64,000 bases of DNA from Mangifera indica. Lineage: Eukaryota > Streptophyta > Magnoliopsida > Sapindales > Anacardiaceae. Shown in pieces: positions 26,553 to 39,200 of the stretch. Numbering within the stretch: position 1 is the stretch's first letter; each line of letters begins with the position of its first letter. The stretch lies in the NCBI RefSeq assembly GCF_011075055.1, contig NC_058141.1:992001-1056000 (forward strand). The letters are read 5' to 3'. Below the pieces are notes generated by a model. It worked only from the letters and a program-made list of their open reading frames with translations, was not told the origin of the DNA and ran no database searches. A program made the translations under genes and the position numbers.

Positions 26553-27604
26553 TATGATAGTTACATTTAAGGGTGTTAAAGTCTCAAATAAAAAGAATGA
26601 AAGAGAGTCTAACATTTAATAAATTTGAGTAAAATGAATAATATATAAATGTGTTAATTAAATTTTAACATAATCTAATTGGTTTTATGTAATATGAGTT
26701 TTAATCTTTATATTTGTATGTCCAATAAATATTTTAGATTATGATTAAACTTTATAATTTATAAAAGAAAAATGGCATTTTAATCTTGTAATTTATATGG
26801 TCAATAAAATTTTAAAGGTGTAAAAATATTTAAAATTTTTAAGAATTTATTGATATTTTACACTAGGGCGACCATGAGTACACATACTAACTAAGTCACA
26901 AGCGATTTGTGAATGGTTTGACTTGTTTACACTCATGGTTTCGCCCATTATTTAAAATAATAAAATTATATGTACACTCTTTTGATATATAATTTAAATA
27001 CAAAAATAATATGTTATTATATAATCAGATAATTTTAAATTAAAGATAAAATAACGTTATCAAAAAGTTACAATGGCAGTGTTGTCTCCTTTGCAGGAAG
27101 TAACTTCAGTTCTTGTAGGGGAAGGAGTCTCGAGTGCGAAGATGTTGAAGAACTTCTGACAAATAGTCTTTTGGGTGAGATATACAATGTTACATTATCA
27201 TTGAGCTAACAGTGTTAGTGATTCTTTCTTCCGAATGCTTGAGGATCCAATTTCTCGCCCAGCTAATAAATCCAATTTTGCAGTTCTACAGCATCATTGT
27301 GTTTGCATGTCAAAACTCTTAAGCATCAAACTAGAGCAGGATACCATATCTCACAAGAATTTATAAAGAAAAATCCACAAAATAAGTGAAAAAATATTCA
27401 TCACGAGAAATAGAAATTGTTCAAACTAAAAAAGAAACCCGTGAGACTAAGAGTGTTACAACATTAATCTAGAAAATAAATGGGCAAGTTCTAGTAATAA
27501 TCATATCAATAATAAATCCAAACCAAAGTTTTAAGATACAAAGAAAGAAAAACAAACAATCCAGTAACTTGATGGACCATGACAAGGAATATTCCTGACT
27601 TGGT
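26553..27604. other. Intergenic DNA between hAT element and the Arg/Ser-rich gene
   Basis: AT-rich. An 81-bp inverted-repeat element lies at 26866-26946 (GGGCGACCATGAGT at the left against GGGCGAAACCATGAGT from the right), perhaps a tiny MITE. A diverged AT-rich MITE is near 26960-27060. The stretch 27070-27310 is less AT-rich, but I recognise no protein in it. Positions 27470-27604 are probably the 3' UTR of the minus-strand gene. Confidence 0.5.
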
Positions 27605-28543
27605 CTAACACTCAGAAGAACCATTGCCGTTGCTTTTGTCAGTGTGTTCTGTTTGGTACTTTCCATTGTATTCTGCAGAATTGGAAAGCGATTGAATGTT
27701 CTTGACATCTGAGTTGGTATGTAGAATTCTGTCTTCATTCACAGGATGGTGATGATTACTATCATCTGAGTGATTGTGATGATGTTTACGACGATGATGA
27801 TGGTGATGATGCCGGCTGCTTTTGTGTCTCAGTTGCTTGTCTGCTTCTCCATTGTTGTCATCTGATGACATTCCCAGTGATCTGCTTATCTGGTCGGGCC
27901 TGTTGCCATCAGAATCGGATGATTTTGAGTCCACACTGTGCAACCGTTGGTGACGTATATGATGCTTCACACAACTTTTCCTTCGGGTTCTACCATCCTT
28001 GCTAGAAGAATCAGAAACATCAGAATTTGAACTTGAATCATTGCACCTGTGTCTTTTATGGTTTCGCTTCTTCCTCCTCCGTTCTTTAGATTCACTCTGA
28101 GAATCTGACCTTACATCGTTATGCCTGTGTCTTCTATGACTTTGTTTTTTATTCCTCTCTTCGTCGGATCCACTCTCATATTCATCACTGCTATCATCAC
28201 TAGAGCTCGGGGATCGTCTCTTTGGCTTTCTTTTCGATTTTTTCTCCCTCCTCTTCTCATTGTCACCTGAATCAGAGTGGGCATGCTTTCTGTGCTTCTT
28301 GTGGCCTCTTCTTCTTCTCCTTCTACCCTCGTCACTGCTATCACTATCACTTTCAGAATCAGAATTAGACACAGATCTTCTTTTATGCTTTGCGGCCTTT
28401 GACTTCCTCTCCTTGGCTTCAGCATCAGCCTTTGCCTTTGCAGCAGCTTCTAGCTTCTGCTCCCATTTTAGAGGGGCTTCTTTCCTCTCCAAAGCTCTCT
28501 TCTTTTTCTCCTCCACCAACTGGATGAACTTCTTGCAGTCCAT
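27605..28543 (-). CDS. Arg/Ser/His-rich low-complexity nuclear-type protein
   Basis: A single uninterrupted coding exon of 312 aa. The N-terminus (MDCKKFIQLVEEKKKRALER, then KEAPLKWEQKLEAAAKAKAD) is an ordered Lys/Glu/Ala-rich helix and matches, as I recall it, a conserved plant family of unknown function with an SR-like tail. The rest is disordered: alternating basic clusters (RRRRRRGHKKHRKH, KKSKRKPKRR) and Ser/Asp/Glu acidic runs, then an exceptional His tract (about residues 240-266, including HHHHHH and HHHNH). Charge pattern and Ser density suggest a phosphorylated nuclear, RNA-processing-associated protein, but there is no RRM or other catalytic or RNA-binding domain, so the function is inferred only. 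The start ATG is the first in the exon. The 5' UTR appears spliced (see the entry at 28544-31030). Confidence 0.82.
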   Translation of the reverse strand: MDCKKFIQLVEEKKKRALERKEAPLKWEQKLEAAAKAKADAEAKERKSKAAKHKRRSVSNSDSESDSDSSDEGRRRRRRGHKKHRKHAHSDSGDNEKRREKKSKRKPKRRSPSSSDDSSDEYESGSDEERNKKQSHRRHRHNDVRSDSQSESKERRRKKRNHKRHRCNDSSSNSDVSDSSSKDGRTRRKSCVKHHIRHQRLHSVDSKSSDSDGNRPDQISRSLGMSSDDNNGEADKQLRHKSSRHHHHHHRRKHHHNHSDDSNHHHPVNEDRILHTNSDVKNIQSLSNSAEYNGKYQTEHTDKSNGNGSSEC

Positions 28544-28817
28544 TTATATATAAAAACCAGCTCAATTCCTGCATTTTCGTATGATGATGACCAAATGTAC
28601 ATCTCACAGAAGAGAAGAAACAATGTTAGCTCTTCTATCATCAAATTAGGTCTTCATAAAATTGATAGCTGTATGTAATCCATAAGTAAACAAATTTATA
28701 CATTTCTCCAAACAATCCTGTCATCAGTATGAGCTACTGTGATCAAACCAAACTTATAATTAACATGAAGCTCTACTATCATACAGATTAGGAAATTTCA
28801 ACATATATGACAAATAG

Positions 28818-29140
28818 TAGGGGTGTAGATGTGTAATTGAGCCAAGCCAAGTTGCTTGACTCAACTCTCGAGCTGAGCTTCATGGCATTATACAAAGCTC
28901 AAACTCAGGCCCACCAAGCAGGAAAGTTATTGACTCACGCCTGAGCTCGAGAAATGAACAATTGACTCGAGCTTAGCTTGAAAAATTACATTTAAACCTA
29001 TAACTTTAATATTTATCAATTATCTTTTCATATTTAAAGTCAAAAGTTAGAGATGTAAGTGAAAAATTTATAACTTTTAGAGATTTATTGATATTTTATT
29101 CAAGTCAAACTGCAAGTAACTCAGCTCAATTACACCACTC
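28818..29140. mobile_element. Non-autonomous hAT element (GAGCTC type)
   Basis: A 323-bp element flanked by ACAAATAG (28810-28817) and ACAAAGAG (29141-29148), an 8-bp duplication with one change. The left end TAGGGGTGTAG and the right end (inverted, GAGTGGTGTAATTGAG) share GGTGTAATTGAGC after a small insertion. The interior is rich in CTCGAGC/GAGCTC motifs. It lies in the inferred 5'-UTR intron of the neighbouring gene. Confidence 0.7.
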
Positions 29141-29488
29141 ACAAAGAGTATGAAAACAAAATGCATTTAAAATTTTGACATCATAAAATAACCAAGTTAT
29201 AATATTTCATCTCATAAAGTGCCAACCATTGTGTCAAATTCAATCAAATTTCTCACTGATTTAAACAACTTGGGATTTTTTTTTTTTTCTATACCCGAAG
29301 TTCTATCCTGCATAAAACTCCACTGTCATTTTGTATAAAGCTCACACAAAAGCGAAAATAATATAGAAGTTTTCCAGTTGCTTCATGAATAACTATTTTG
29401 AACTTGAAAAGAAACTGAAAGAACTCTAGCACCAATTATGAAAAAAAATAAAATTCCTTCATGTTTTCTGTTAAGAAAAATGGAATTC

Positions 29489-29522
29489 TAACCAATATGG
29501 GCAGGTCCCCGGTTACCAAAAA
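29489..29522 (+). mobile_element. Severely 5'-truncated SINE
   Basis: Only 34 bp of insert (GGGCAGGTCCCCGGTTACC followed by an A run), flanked by a perfect 16-bp duplication AAGAAAAATGGAATTC (29473-29488 and 29523-29538). The 3' end resembles that of the SINE at 3345-3533 (TTCCTTGGTAACC then poly-A). A clear case of abortive target-primed reverse transcription. Confidence 0.75.
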
Positions 29523-31150
29523 AAGAAAAATGGAATTCCATACTTGGATAAATTAAAACATAATATATATTGCCCTCATCTCAAAAGAAAAATGCTAAAC
29601 TAGTCATTGCTTGAAAATAATGTGCATCTATATCCTATTTAGCTGATTAATTAGCAAAATATAAGTGAAAAGAAGAACAAAATCCGAAATATGATAAACA
29701 AACAAGATCAAACAAATTTGATTCAAACTTTCTTACCTTATATGAACTGGCACAATCTTGATATGGTAAGCCTAGCTCAAAGGTCCAAAATTGGAATTTC
29801 CCACACCGTCAAAAACAGATCTACAAATAAGAAATTCAATAATTCGTGATCAGGTGTCAGAATTTTGCATTTTTAGCTACATAACAATTATATGCCATAC
29901 AGATCAAGGCAATTCCAATAGCATCAGAATACTACTAAGAGGCTCTAAATTTCCACAGTTAAAATGTAAATTGAAACACAAACTCTATCAAAATACCCTG
30001 GAACTAAAGTGAAAAATGTCCATCAAAATCATTTTTGCACACTACAAAACAAACTAAACTAAACTAAACATAAACCCTAATGAGTAAAACCTTCCAAAAC
30101 AACAATAAGCTAAACCCTAAAATAGCAATCAACAAGCCAAAAGAATGGTTATCACAAAAAACAACAACAAAAAAAAAAGTCATAACAAAATAAAGCAAAG
30201 TTTTCTGATAAAAGCCTAAAGAAGGGTGTTTTCATAACAAAGACATTAATCACATAATCCCTAAACCCTAAAACCAATTGAAGTCTTAACCCTTCAAATA
30301 ACATAAATAACAAATCAAACCATTATATAACGATTATAAAAATCCCCCAAGAAAAAAGAAGAAGAAGACTTAAAGTTGGGCTTTTATCACCCAGCCCACT
30401 AACAATAAACCCTCATGAGTAAAACGTTCTGAAACAACGATATGCTAAACCCTAAAATAGCAATCAACAAGCTTAAAACAAAAAAAAAAAAAATTACAAT
30501 ATCATAACCCTTCACATAACATGAATTACAGTCATAAAAATCCCCCCGAGAAAAAAAAGGAGAAAACTTAAAGTTGGGCATTTATCACCCAACCCATTAA
30601 CACAATAAACCACAAAATATAGAGGAAGAATCAAGCTATAATAAGGTCTAACAATTAAAATCCACTAAGATCAAAAGCCTAATTATTGCATCATAAATCA
30701 ACCTGAAGCCAATAACTTTGCGAAGAACATAACAAAGAAAACATACAACCTATCTTTCTACCCCAAAACCATAAACAATAGAACTCAAAACACAAATTAA
30801 ACCCACCAGCAATGCAATTAAATTAGAAAGACCTAAAAATAATCAATTCACGAGCAAAAAAGTAATAACGATTACAAACTGAAATCACAACAAAACCTTT
30901 AAAAGAAAATAAAGAAAAAAAAAAACCTGACCTGGAGTACAATTGTATGGTGATAGAGATCTGACGAACTGGGGATTCTTTGCTTAAAAACTACGGCTTG
31001 TGCTTGACTTCTCTCTCTCCCAGAAACGTCTCAGGTTTAATCATAAATTTATATTAAAATTTTACATGCGCACGGATAAGTTAGAGGCTTGGAGCGCGTT
31101 TCCCTGGTACTTGGGCTGGTCCAGGCCAGGGTTTGTTGTTTCCGCTTAGC

Positions 31151-31607
31151 CAGGGCTGGGTTCAAGCTGGGCTCAAGCTCTCGAGCTCGGCTCGATCTAT
31201 ATATAATAGAGCTCGAATTCAAATTCGAGTTTGAACTCGTGAAAGCTAAACTTGAACTCAATTTGACTCATTTCAAGCTCGAATTTTTAATTATTTTGTT
31301 ATTAAAACAATGTCGTTTTAATATATATTGATCAAAACGACGTCGTTTTAATACATATTAGTTTGAACTTGTGAAAGTCAAACTTAAACTTGTTTTAGTC
31401 AAACTTAAACTTGTTTTGATCAATATATATTAAAACGATGTTGTTTTAATACATATTAGTCAAAACGACATCGTTTTATATCAAAATTTTTAATTGGTAA
31501 ATTTAATGAGTAGCTCGAGCTTGAATGAACTTGTATAAGATTGACTCATTTTAGACTCGTTTGAATCAAGGTTGAACTCGAACAGACTCGGTTCAAATCC
31601 AACCCTA
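31151..31607. mobile_element. Non-autonomous hAT element with AAACGACGTCGTTT motifs
   Basis: A 457-bp element with a perfect 8-bp target duplication CGCTTAGC (31143-31150 and 31608-31615). Ends CAGGGCTGG and, inverted, TAGGGTTGG. The arms are GAGCTC-rich; the centre carries several copies of a palindromic AAAACGACGTCGTTTT-like motif. It lies upstream of the Arg/Ser-rich gene, within about 130 bp of its inferred transcription start. Confidence 0.8.
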
Positions 31608-31721
31608 CGCTTAGCACAAATTTATAGAACATGGGTTCGAATTCAATTTGGTTCTATTATAGCTTTGTATGTATCAACCTCTTTTACACAACTTGTGATA
31701 TATGATTATGAGTTTCTAAAA

Positions 31722-32459
31722 GCCAAGGACCTATTCCCACATAAAGTTGACCTTTTTTTCAAGTTTTTGTTTATCATATTTTAAAAACCGAAATATCCAC
31801 TTACAAGTTGTTAAAGTTAACTAAATCCATTAGTTTTAGAGATAAAATTATTATTTGACCAATAATATTAAAAAAATAAAACTCTTTCTCATTTTTCTTC
31901 GTAAACCCTAAAAACTAACAATTTTTTCAAACATAAGTTTTAAAAAGTTACATATTCTCCCATAGGGTTTCAAATTTTCAATGAATTTTTTGGCAAAAGA
32001 TGGCTTCTTGGATGCTCTCTCAATGATATCTCTCCTTCTCCGACACTGTCTCTCCTTCTTGGCCATCTCTCTCAGCGCTGCTCATTTTTTTGGATGATGA
32101 ATGATTTATTTAGTTCATCATCTAAACAAATGAGTGGTGTTAGGAGAGATGACTGAGAAGGAGAGACAATACTGAAGAGGGAGAAATATCATTGGGAGAG
32201 TGCCAGAGAGTTGTTATTCATCAAAATATTCACTAAAAAAATGAAACTTTAAGAGGAAATTCATAACTTTTCAAAACTTAAGTATAAGAAGAAATTGTTA
32301 ATTTTTAGAGTTTATAAAAAAATAAAATTTTAAAATTAACAAATGTTGGTAATTTTAATAACTCATAAATTGGTATTTAAAATTTTAAAATATAATAAAT
32401 GAATAAATAAAAATTTGAAAAAAAGAGTAATATTTCAGTAGGAATAAATCCTTTGGCCT
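31722..32459. mobile_element. Mutator-type foldback MITE (copy 3)
   Basis: A 738-bp non-coding element between TTTCTAAAA (31713-31721) and TTTCTATAA (32460-32468), a 9-bp duplication with one change. The left end GCCAAGGACCTATTCCCAC and the right end (inverted, AGGCCAAAGGATTTATTCCT) match the other copies. The interior is inverted: TCTCTCCTTCT and GCCATCTCTC near 32030-32070 face GGAGAGATGACTGAGAAGGA near 32140. Confidence 0.75.
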
Positions 32460-32468
32460 TTTCTATAA

Positions 32469-33262
32469 GACTAAAAGACTTATTCTCAGCCAAAGCTTAG
32501 TAACATGGCAGGCAATAGCGGCGAAACTCACCTGATGATAGAATCTCCAAATGAAACTGATAATAGGAAGTGGAATTATTGTCCTGATTTTAGTGTTGAT
32601 GGGACAAAGCAAAACTTATCCTTGACATCATTTTCTTTCCTCACTTTGTGTATACATAAAAACAAAAAAAATTACCCTTTGGTTTCACATCTTTAAAACT
32701 TTGAATCCTTATAGAATTATGTTTGGATACTGGGAAAATATTTTCTTTTGTTATATTGGAAAGTGAAGAAACAAGTAGCGTTTTGAATTAATTTGATTTT
32801 TTATTTGAAGAATGAGAGGGAGAAACATCAATTTATAAGGGTGCTTTTGTAATTATACTAAAAAAATAAATAAAAAATTTATAATTAAACTGACAGAAAA
32901 AACTAACAGAACTATATGATGGGTAAGAATTCAAGTTTTAAAAGGTTCGGGTCCAAAACGTTCTTAGTCAACTGTATGGTCTTCAAACTGAAAGTGATCG
33001 TTTCCCATTGTAGGCCCAGAATCTTGGTCATTTGCGTAACTTTCTTCGGTGGCTCGAGGAAAATACATAAATAATAATGGTAATCATTTACTGATAATTC
33101 TTTAGTTTACTTCGCCAAGAAGAAAATAAAATAAAATAAAAACAAAAAAGTTAATTAAAAAAAAAATAATCCTGCGAGTCAAGGCACTCTTCATCTTCAG
33201 CTTCTTCTTCTTCTTCTTCATCAATATTCTCTTCCAAATTTCTGATTCCACTCTCTCGAATC
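32469..33262. promoter_or_regulatory. Upstream region and 5' leader of the ALIX gene
   Basis: AT-rich with no supported gene. Near 32480 is TTATTCTCAGCCAAAGC, a sequence resembling one end of the Mutator-type foldback family but without a partner. The last 80 bp before the ATG are a CT-rich leader with TTCTTC repeats (33199-33221), usual for plant 5' UTRs. Confidence 0.45.
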
Positions 33263-36200
33263 ATGTCCACGTCATCACCTTCCATTGGCTCCTCCTCTGC
33301 CTCCACGAACATCATGCTCGCCATCGTCGAAAAGAAGACGTCTTCAATTGACCTCTACCGTCCCTTGCGCAATTTCATTTCCCTCACTTACTCTGAGCGC
33401 GAAGCGATCAATCTCGAGGATGATCTCCTCGTTCTCAAGCAACTCCGCTCCGACATCGAGCGTGTACCCGACCCCACGCCCTCCACGCGCCGCGATCTCT
33501 TCATAAATTACTTCAAGGCCCTCTGCCTCGTGGAGACGCGCTTCCCTATCTCCCCTGACAAGGACCACATCAATACGCTGACGTTTTTGTGGTACGACGC
33601 GTTTAAGACCAAGCAGAAGGCCAGTCAGCAGAACATTCATCTGGAGAAGGCAGCGGTGCTGTTTAACTTGGGGGCGGTTTATAGTCAGATTGGGCTGTCG
33701 TTTGATCGCGCCACTGTGGAGGGGCGGCGGCAGGCCTCGCACGCGTTCATTTCGGCGGCCGGAGCGTTTGCTTATTTGAGAGATAATGCGTCCACGAAGG
33801 CGAGTATGGCGAGCTCCACGACGGTGGACGTAGGCCTCGAGTGCGCCGGAATGTTGGAGAGGTTGATGCTGGCCCAAGCTCAAGAGTGTGTGTTTGAGAA
33901 TACGATTGCTAAAGAGAGTACGCCTGGTGTTTGCGCCAAAATTTCTAGACAAGTTAGTGCTTATTTTATTTTTAAAGCTTCGATTGATTGATTAATTAAT
34001 TAATTCAATAAATGTTCTTATATATTGCATTATGATGAAATGAGAAACTGTTTTGACATAAGTTTAGATTGTGTAAATATATAGATTTTGCAGTGCTTAA
34101 CTTTTAGGATTTAGGGGTATTCTAAATATATAAGAAATATATGTTTATTTGGATTTTGTATTGCCTGATTTCTGAGGTTTGAGGTTGTAATGTTATAACT
34201 GCGATGATTTAGCTGTGAATTGTGGAAGTTTTTGTTGAACTTTGATTAGTACTGTTATGAAGTTGACTTGAGTTTTGACGATGAGTTTGTTGATTTAAGA
34301 ATGAAAATATTTTAGGAAGGATGAGGGATATTGGTGTTAGGTTTTTTCAGCGTGATTTTGAATGTAGAAGCTATTTAAAGGATTGCAAATTTTATGTGGA
34401 TTTTTGTGATCTTTACCTTGCTAGTTTTAGTATGTTAAGATGAGAGGTAATGCTAAACTGTAGTGAATACAGAATGTGAAATTCTGCACAATTATTGTGA
34501 TGTCATGGGTTTATGTATGTATATGTATGTAAGAGGAGATCACATGAAAAATGGAATTGATTCTTTTGTATCCTCGTTTAACTGGCCATTTGCCAGGAGT
34601 TTTGGGTCTAATGCCGATATTTTAGCAAAAAATCCAATAAATCTAAGTGTAGTGCTTGGTGTATTGATGTTTTTTGGATAGGGAGTATGTGCAAGTTGTT
34701 TATTTCAAGAATAGGCTGGATCCAACCAGCTGCACTTTTTTTTGTTCTAACCAGGTCTGTGTATAGTGCGATGGTTTAGCTGTTTGTGGAACTTTTTTGT
34801 TGAACAATATGAAGTTGACTTAAATTTAGATGGCATTTAAGAATGACAAGTGATTGAAAGGTGAGGGATATTGGTGTTGGGTTTTCTATGTTGTGATTTT
34901 GTATCTAAATTTAGCTATAAAAATTGCATATTTATTTGGATTTTGTAGTTGATAATTTATGAGATTTAGTGTATTGAGATGATACGGAATGCAAAGCAAA
35001 TTTGAAATTCTCTATAACTAGTTATCCAAGTTTTTGTGTGATCTAAAACTTCTAATTTTTTATTTTGATTTTTATTGACTCATATTTGAGACTGCAGCCA
35101 CTAGAAAAATAATGGATTTTAATCTGTAGGCAACACTTAGGAATTGAATCTGGAACTTGCCAGGGCAAACCATGGGTCTGAATGATTGACTAAAGCCCCA
35201 TATTTGTGCGACTCCAAACAGTTTTGAAATTTGTTGATCATTTTGAATTTAAAAAAATTTGAAGTGATGTTGTTTGTTGGTTGTGGCCCCATAAATATTA
35301 TAAGACTGTCTCTACTCAGGATTTACTTGATCACTTGTATAACTTATTTATCATGTGTTTAATTAAAGGTTGGGCTATATTATGAGGAAGCTTTAGCAGC
35401 ACTGAATGTTGCGCCTCTGAAGGATCATTTGGATAAGGGATGGATTTCTCATGTACAGCTTAAAGCTGCTCTATTCTATGCTGAAGCTTGCTATAGGTAT
35501 AGTTTAGAGCTGCATGAGAAAGAAGAGATTGCAGAAGAAATTGCACGGTTGAAGAGTGGTATTAGTGCTTTAACTGAGGCAAAGAAGTCCTCGAAGGGTG
35601 CTGCAGCGCAACTTTTGGATGCAATGACCAAGTTAGATGCCAATCTTAATCGCAATCTTGAGAGAGCTGTGAAGGAAAATGATAGAGTTTACCTCATGAG
35701 GGTACCTTCCCCCAGTTCTTTACCACCTCTGCCAGCATTTTCCATGGTAAAGCCAATTTCAATGAATGAGGTATTGGATGCAAGCAAGGAGAAGATGTTT
35801 TCAAGTCTTGTTCCTGATAGTAGTGCAAAAGCACTTTCCAGGTATACCGAAATGGTTGATGATGTCATCAGGACACAAGCTGAGAGACTGCAGCAAGGGA
35901 GTGAACTAACTCGGGTGAGGCTCAAGGAAATGGACCTGCCAGATTCTGTTCTTGCCTTGGAAGGGAATATGACTGTTCCTACCAATCTTAAAGAGGATGT
36001 GGAAGCCGTGCAGATCAGTGGTGGTCCAGCTGGTTTGGAAGCTGAGTTACAGCAACTTAGGGATCTGAAGAGGGTGAACCAGGAATTGCTTGTCCAAACT
36101 GAGGAACTTTTGCAGAAAGAAGCAACTGAAGATGCTCAATTTAGAAGTCAGTTTGGAACTAGATGGACTAGGCCGCAGTCCAGCACTCTGACGAAGAATT

Positions 36201-39200
36201 TGCAGGATAGGTTAAATAGATTTGCAGGTAACTTAAAGCAAGCTGCAGAAAGTGATACTCGAATTGAGCGTTCAGTCAGAGATAATGCTGCACTCATGTC
36301 AATCCTTGATCGTCGTCCAGTAAGCATCTCTAACCGTGTGCCCTTGTTCTAATTTGTGTAATCTAGTTGTTTTATTTCTGCTCTATCCTTATACTATAGG
36401 TCTTGCAGGGAGCAAATTATCTTTTGCCAATATTTGTGTGTCAATCTTCATTTTTATTTAATTTAAAATTTTGAACAGTGTTAGGGTGTATGATGGAACT
36501 TGCATGCTAATAAGAATCTTGAAAGCAATTGCTTTCTTTCTCTCTTGGTTACTCGCTAACCATTTTTGAATTCTTCAATTTGGATGGTTGGTCAGCTTAA
36601 GGATTTTCAAGTTGGCTGTTTTTAATTGGACATTTTCTTTATAGGTTTAAAATTTAATACAATAAATTTTCTGCCTGTTGGATTATTACATGTGCCCTTA
36701 CGTATTTGGATTTCTCTCTTTTCAGATAGAATCTGCTCTTCCTACTCTGGCCAAGCCGATAATGTCTTTGGATGCAACTGAGGATGCTATTGTGGGGGCC
36801 TTGAAGCAGAGCTTGGTAATTTCTAATTTTCATTCTAATTCTTTTGTGCTCATGTTCTAAACTTGTTATGATTTCTGTACTAGTTTTTCTCCCATCTTCT
36901 CCATTTCAACCAAAAAAGAATAAAGGAAAAAAAATTAATCAGGGGGCCCAACAATTATGATCGTAGAAACCGTTCATTTTAGTCCACTAGCAATGAGCGA
37001 TATCTGTTTTTTTTCTGTTTGCTGCAATTAACGCGAGGACTGTTCTTGATGTTTGCAGAGGCAATTGGAGACTCTTGGTGCTCAAAGGGCTGGCCTTGAA
37101 GACATGCTCAAAGAGATGAAAAGAAAGGTCTGCTTAATTTCTTTGGTGTTGATGTTGTAGCTAACTTCTCGATTTAATGTAGCCTTTCTCTTAATTTATT
37201 TTTTACCTGAAGTTCCTTAAACATGGGTATATTCGGTAAAATGTACATGAAGATGTAACCTTTGAATCGATGGCTTAATTTCCTATCGGTAAATTCATGT
37301 GTTGTGCCTTCCGTAATGGTACTTGGTTATTGGTGATTGTTTCTCTGTTGCAAATTAATTGTTGCATTTTTATCTATGGTACATTTCAGAGGCTTCTTTT
37401 TATGGATGAAGCAAAAATTTTCTATATTGATTTCTCTTTTTATTTATGTGTCAGTGCCAGTGATTATTGCTTCTGGTGTATACTTGGTTTGGCTTATGAT
37501 ATATATGTATGTGGCTTCAGGATGACATACTACCTAAATTGATGACTATCACTGGATCACATGAGGATCTATTTAGAAAGGAGATTTCGAAGTACGATCA
37601 TATTTGTGAAGACATTGCCCATAACATTGAGGCACAAGAACAATTATTGTATCAAATTCAGGTTTATGTCTTGCTTCTACCATGGTTTCTAAACTCACTT
37701 AGTTCTCATTTCAGTACTTCAGAAAACCTCTACAATGTCCTACAACAAGTGCATAGCATTCTATTCCCTTTTATTTTAGAGAGCCATGCTATATGCACCC
37801 AGTTTTAGCTAGCTAGATGATGTGTTGTTATTTGATTGAGTGTTATTTTATTTTTAATTCAAAATCACCCAATTACATGATGACACATAATTTAGATACA
37901 TAATTGGGTACTCAAAACTGAGTGCACATAGTTTTCTTGTTTTTAAAATGTGGATTTTTTTTTTTCACATGTTCCTTTTTAATAGAGCTAATTCTAGAAT
38001 CAGTATGTGTAAACAACTGGTTTCTGTGTTCCTTTTGTCAGGCTCAAAATGAGGAGTTTTCCACCATTTTTAATCTTGAAGACTACAAAGGTAAAGTCCT
38101 TTGCTTCCTATTTGGCGGCACCATGCTTATTTTATATCTTGATTGACAATTTTGTGAGCTTCTATTTAATATTTCATTTGTTTGTGTGTTAAAACGATAT
38201 TTTTTTAGTTTGCATCATCCTCATTCAAGTGCTGCATCCATTGTTAGCAAAGTATTGTTATTTTTGTTTGATTTTGTTTATTTCTTTCTTCATCTCAGCA
38301 TCCCGAGAAAAGTGTTACAAGCAAATTCAAGCTGCCATAGCCAAGTATCGAGAAATCAAGGAGAACCTTAATGAGGGATTGAAGTTTTATGTTACCCTTC
38401 AGGTAAAAAATCACTCATTGCATGCTTAAGTTTGGAATATTTGAGTCATTGTATCTAATGCCTGCATTTGAGTCGAATTGGCCCGAGTTTGATTGCCAAC
38501 TTAGCTTGATTGAGCTCGGATCAAATTGTGAAGGAGTGAGTTCGAGCTTTGGTAGGGTAATGAGCTTGAGGTGGAGCTAGGAGTTGTTTGGCTCGACTGA
38601 CTTGCAGGCGACTCGATTTTATTGATAACTTGTTTTTTTGTTCAATTTAAAATGTTGTTGTTTTAAACTGCAGTGACAATAAGGAAGTATAGCAAAACGA
38701 TATCATTTTGTTTAATTCAAAATGATGTCGTTATAAGCCACAGTTATGTTATAAGTGTAGCAAAACAACATCGTTTTTTGTATTACTTAGAGGTGAAATA
38801 ACGTCATTTTGGCTAAGTGATTTGGTACTAAGTCTTATTGAGCTGAGCTCAAGCTTCACCATTGATTTCAAGCTTGACTCAACTCAAATCCAGCTAATTG
38901 TATCCTCTTTGTTATTAGTGAAGGTTATTTTATTTCTTTTTTTTTTTAATGGAAACAAGTGATTATTGTGTAGACCTGCCTACTTTCATGGATATTTCTC
39001 ATGTCTTTGCATGTCAAGCAGGATGCGATCACAAATGTCAAGCAACAATGCAGTGATTTTGTTATGACCAGAAACATCCAGTGTAGAGAAATGATGGAAG
39101 ATGTACAGAGAAACATGGCAGCTCTCAGTTTCCAGGACCGCAAGACCTCTAGTTCTTACGATGGCAACTACCCTCATCAAAGTCAAAGGTCAAGTGCACC

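Larger units (their letters stand above)
28544..31030 (-). other. Probable spliced 5' UTR of the Arg/Ser-rich gene
   Basis: On the minus strand three segments have matching splice signals: a first exon ending at 30932 (CTCCAG then GTCAGG), a possible middle exon 29820-29737 (acceptor TTGTAG, donor GTAAGA), and the coding exon beginning at 28568 after TGCAG. The two introns (30931-29821 and 29736-28569) are AT-rich and contain a hAT-type element and a truncated SINE. The middle exon might be optional. Leader introns are common in plant SR-type genes. This is inference from splice-site appearance only. Confidence 0.5.

Noticed and set aside
32505..32696. 63-aa frame upstream of ALIX
   Set aside because: No recognisable domain, no splice context, and AT-rich non-coding surroundings.
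37297..37542. Hydrophobic frame within an ALIX intron
   Set aside because: T-rich intron sequence gives membrane-like translations by chance; exon 5 begins at 37521 in a different frame.
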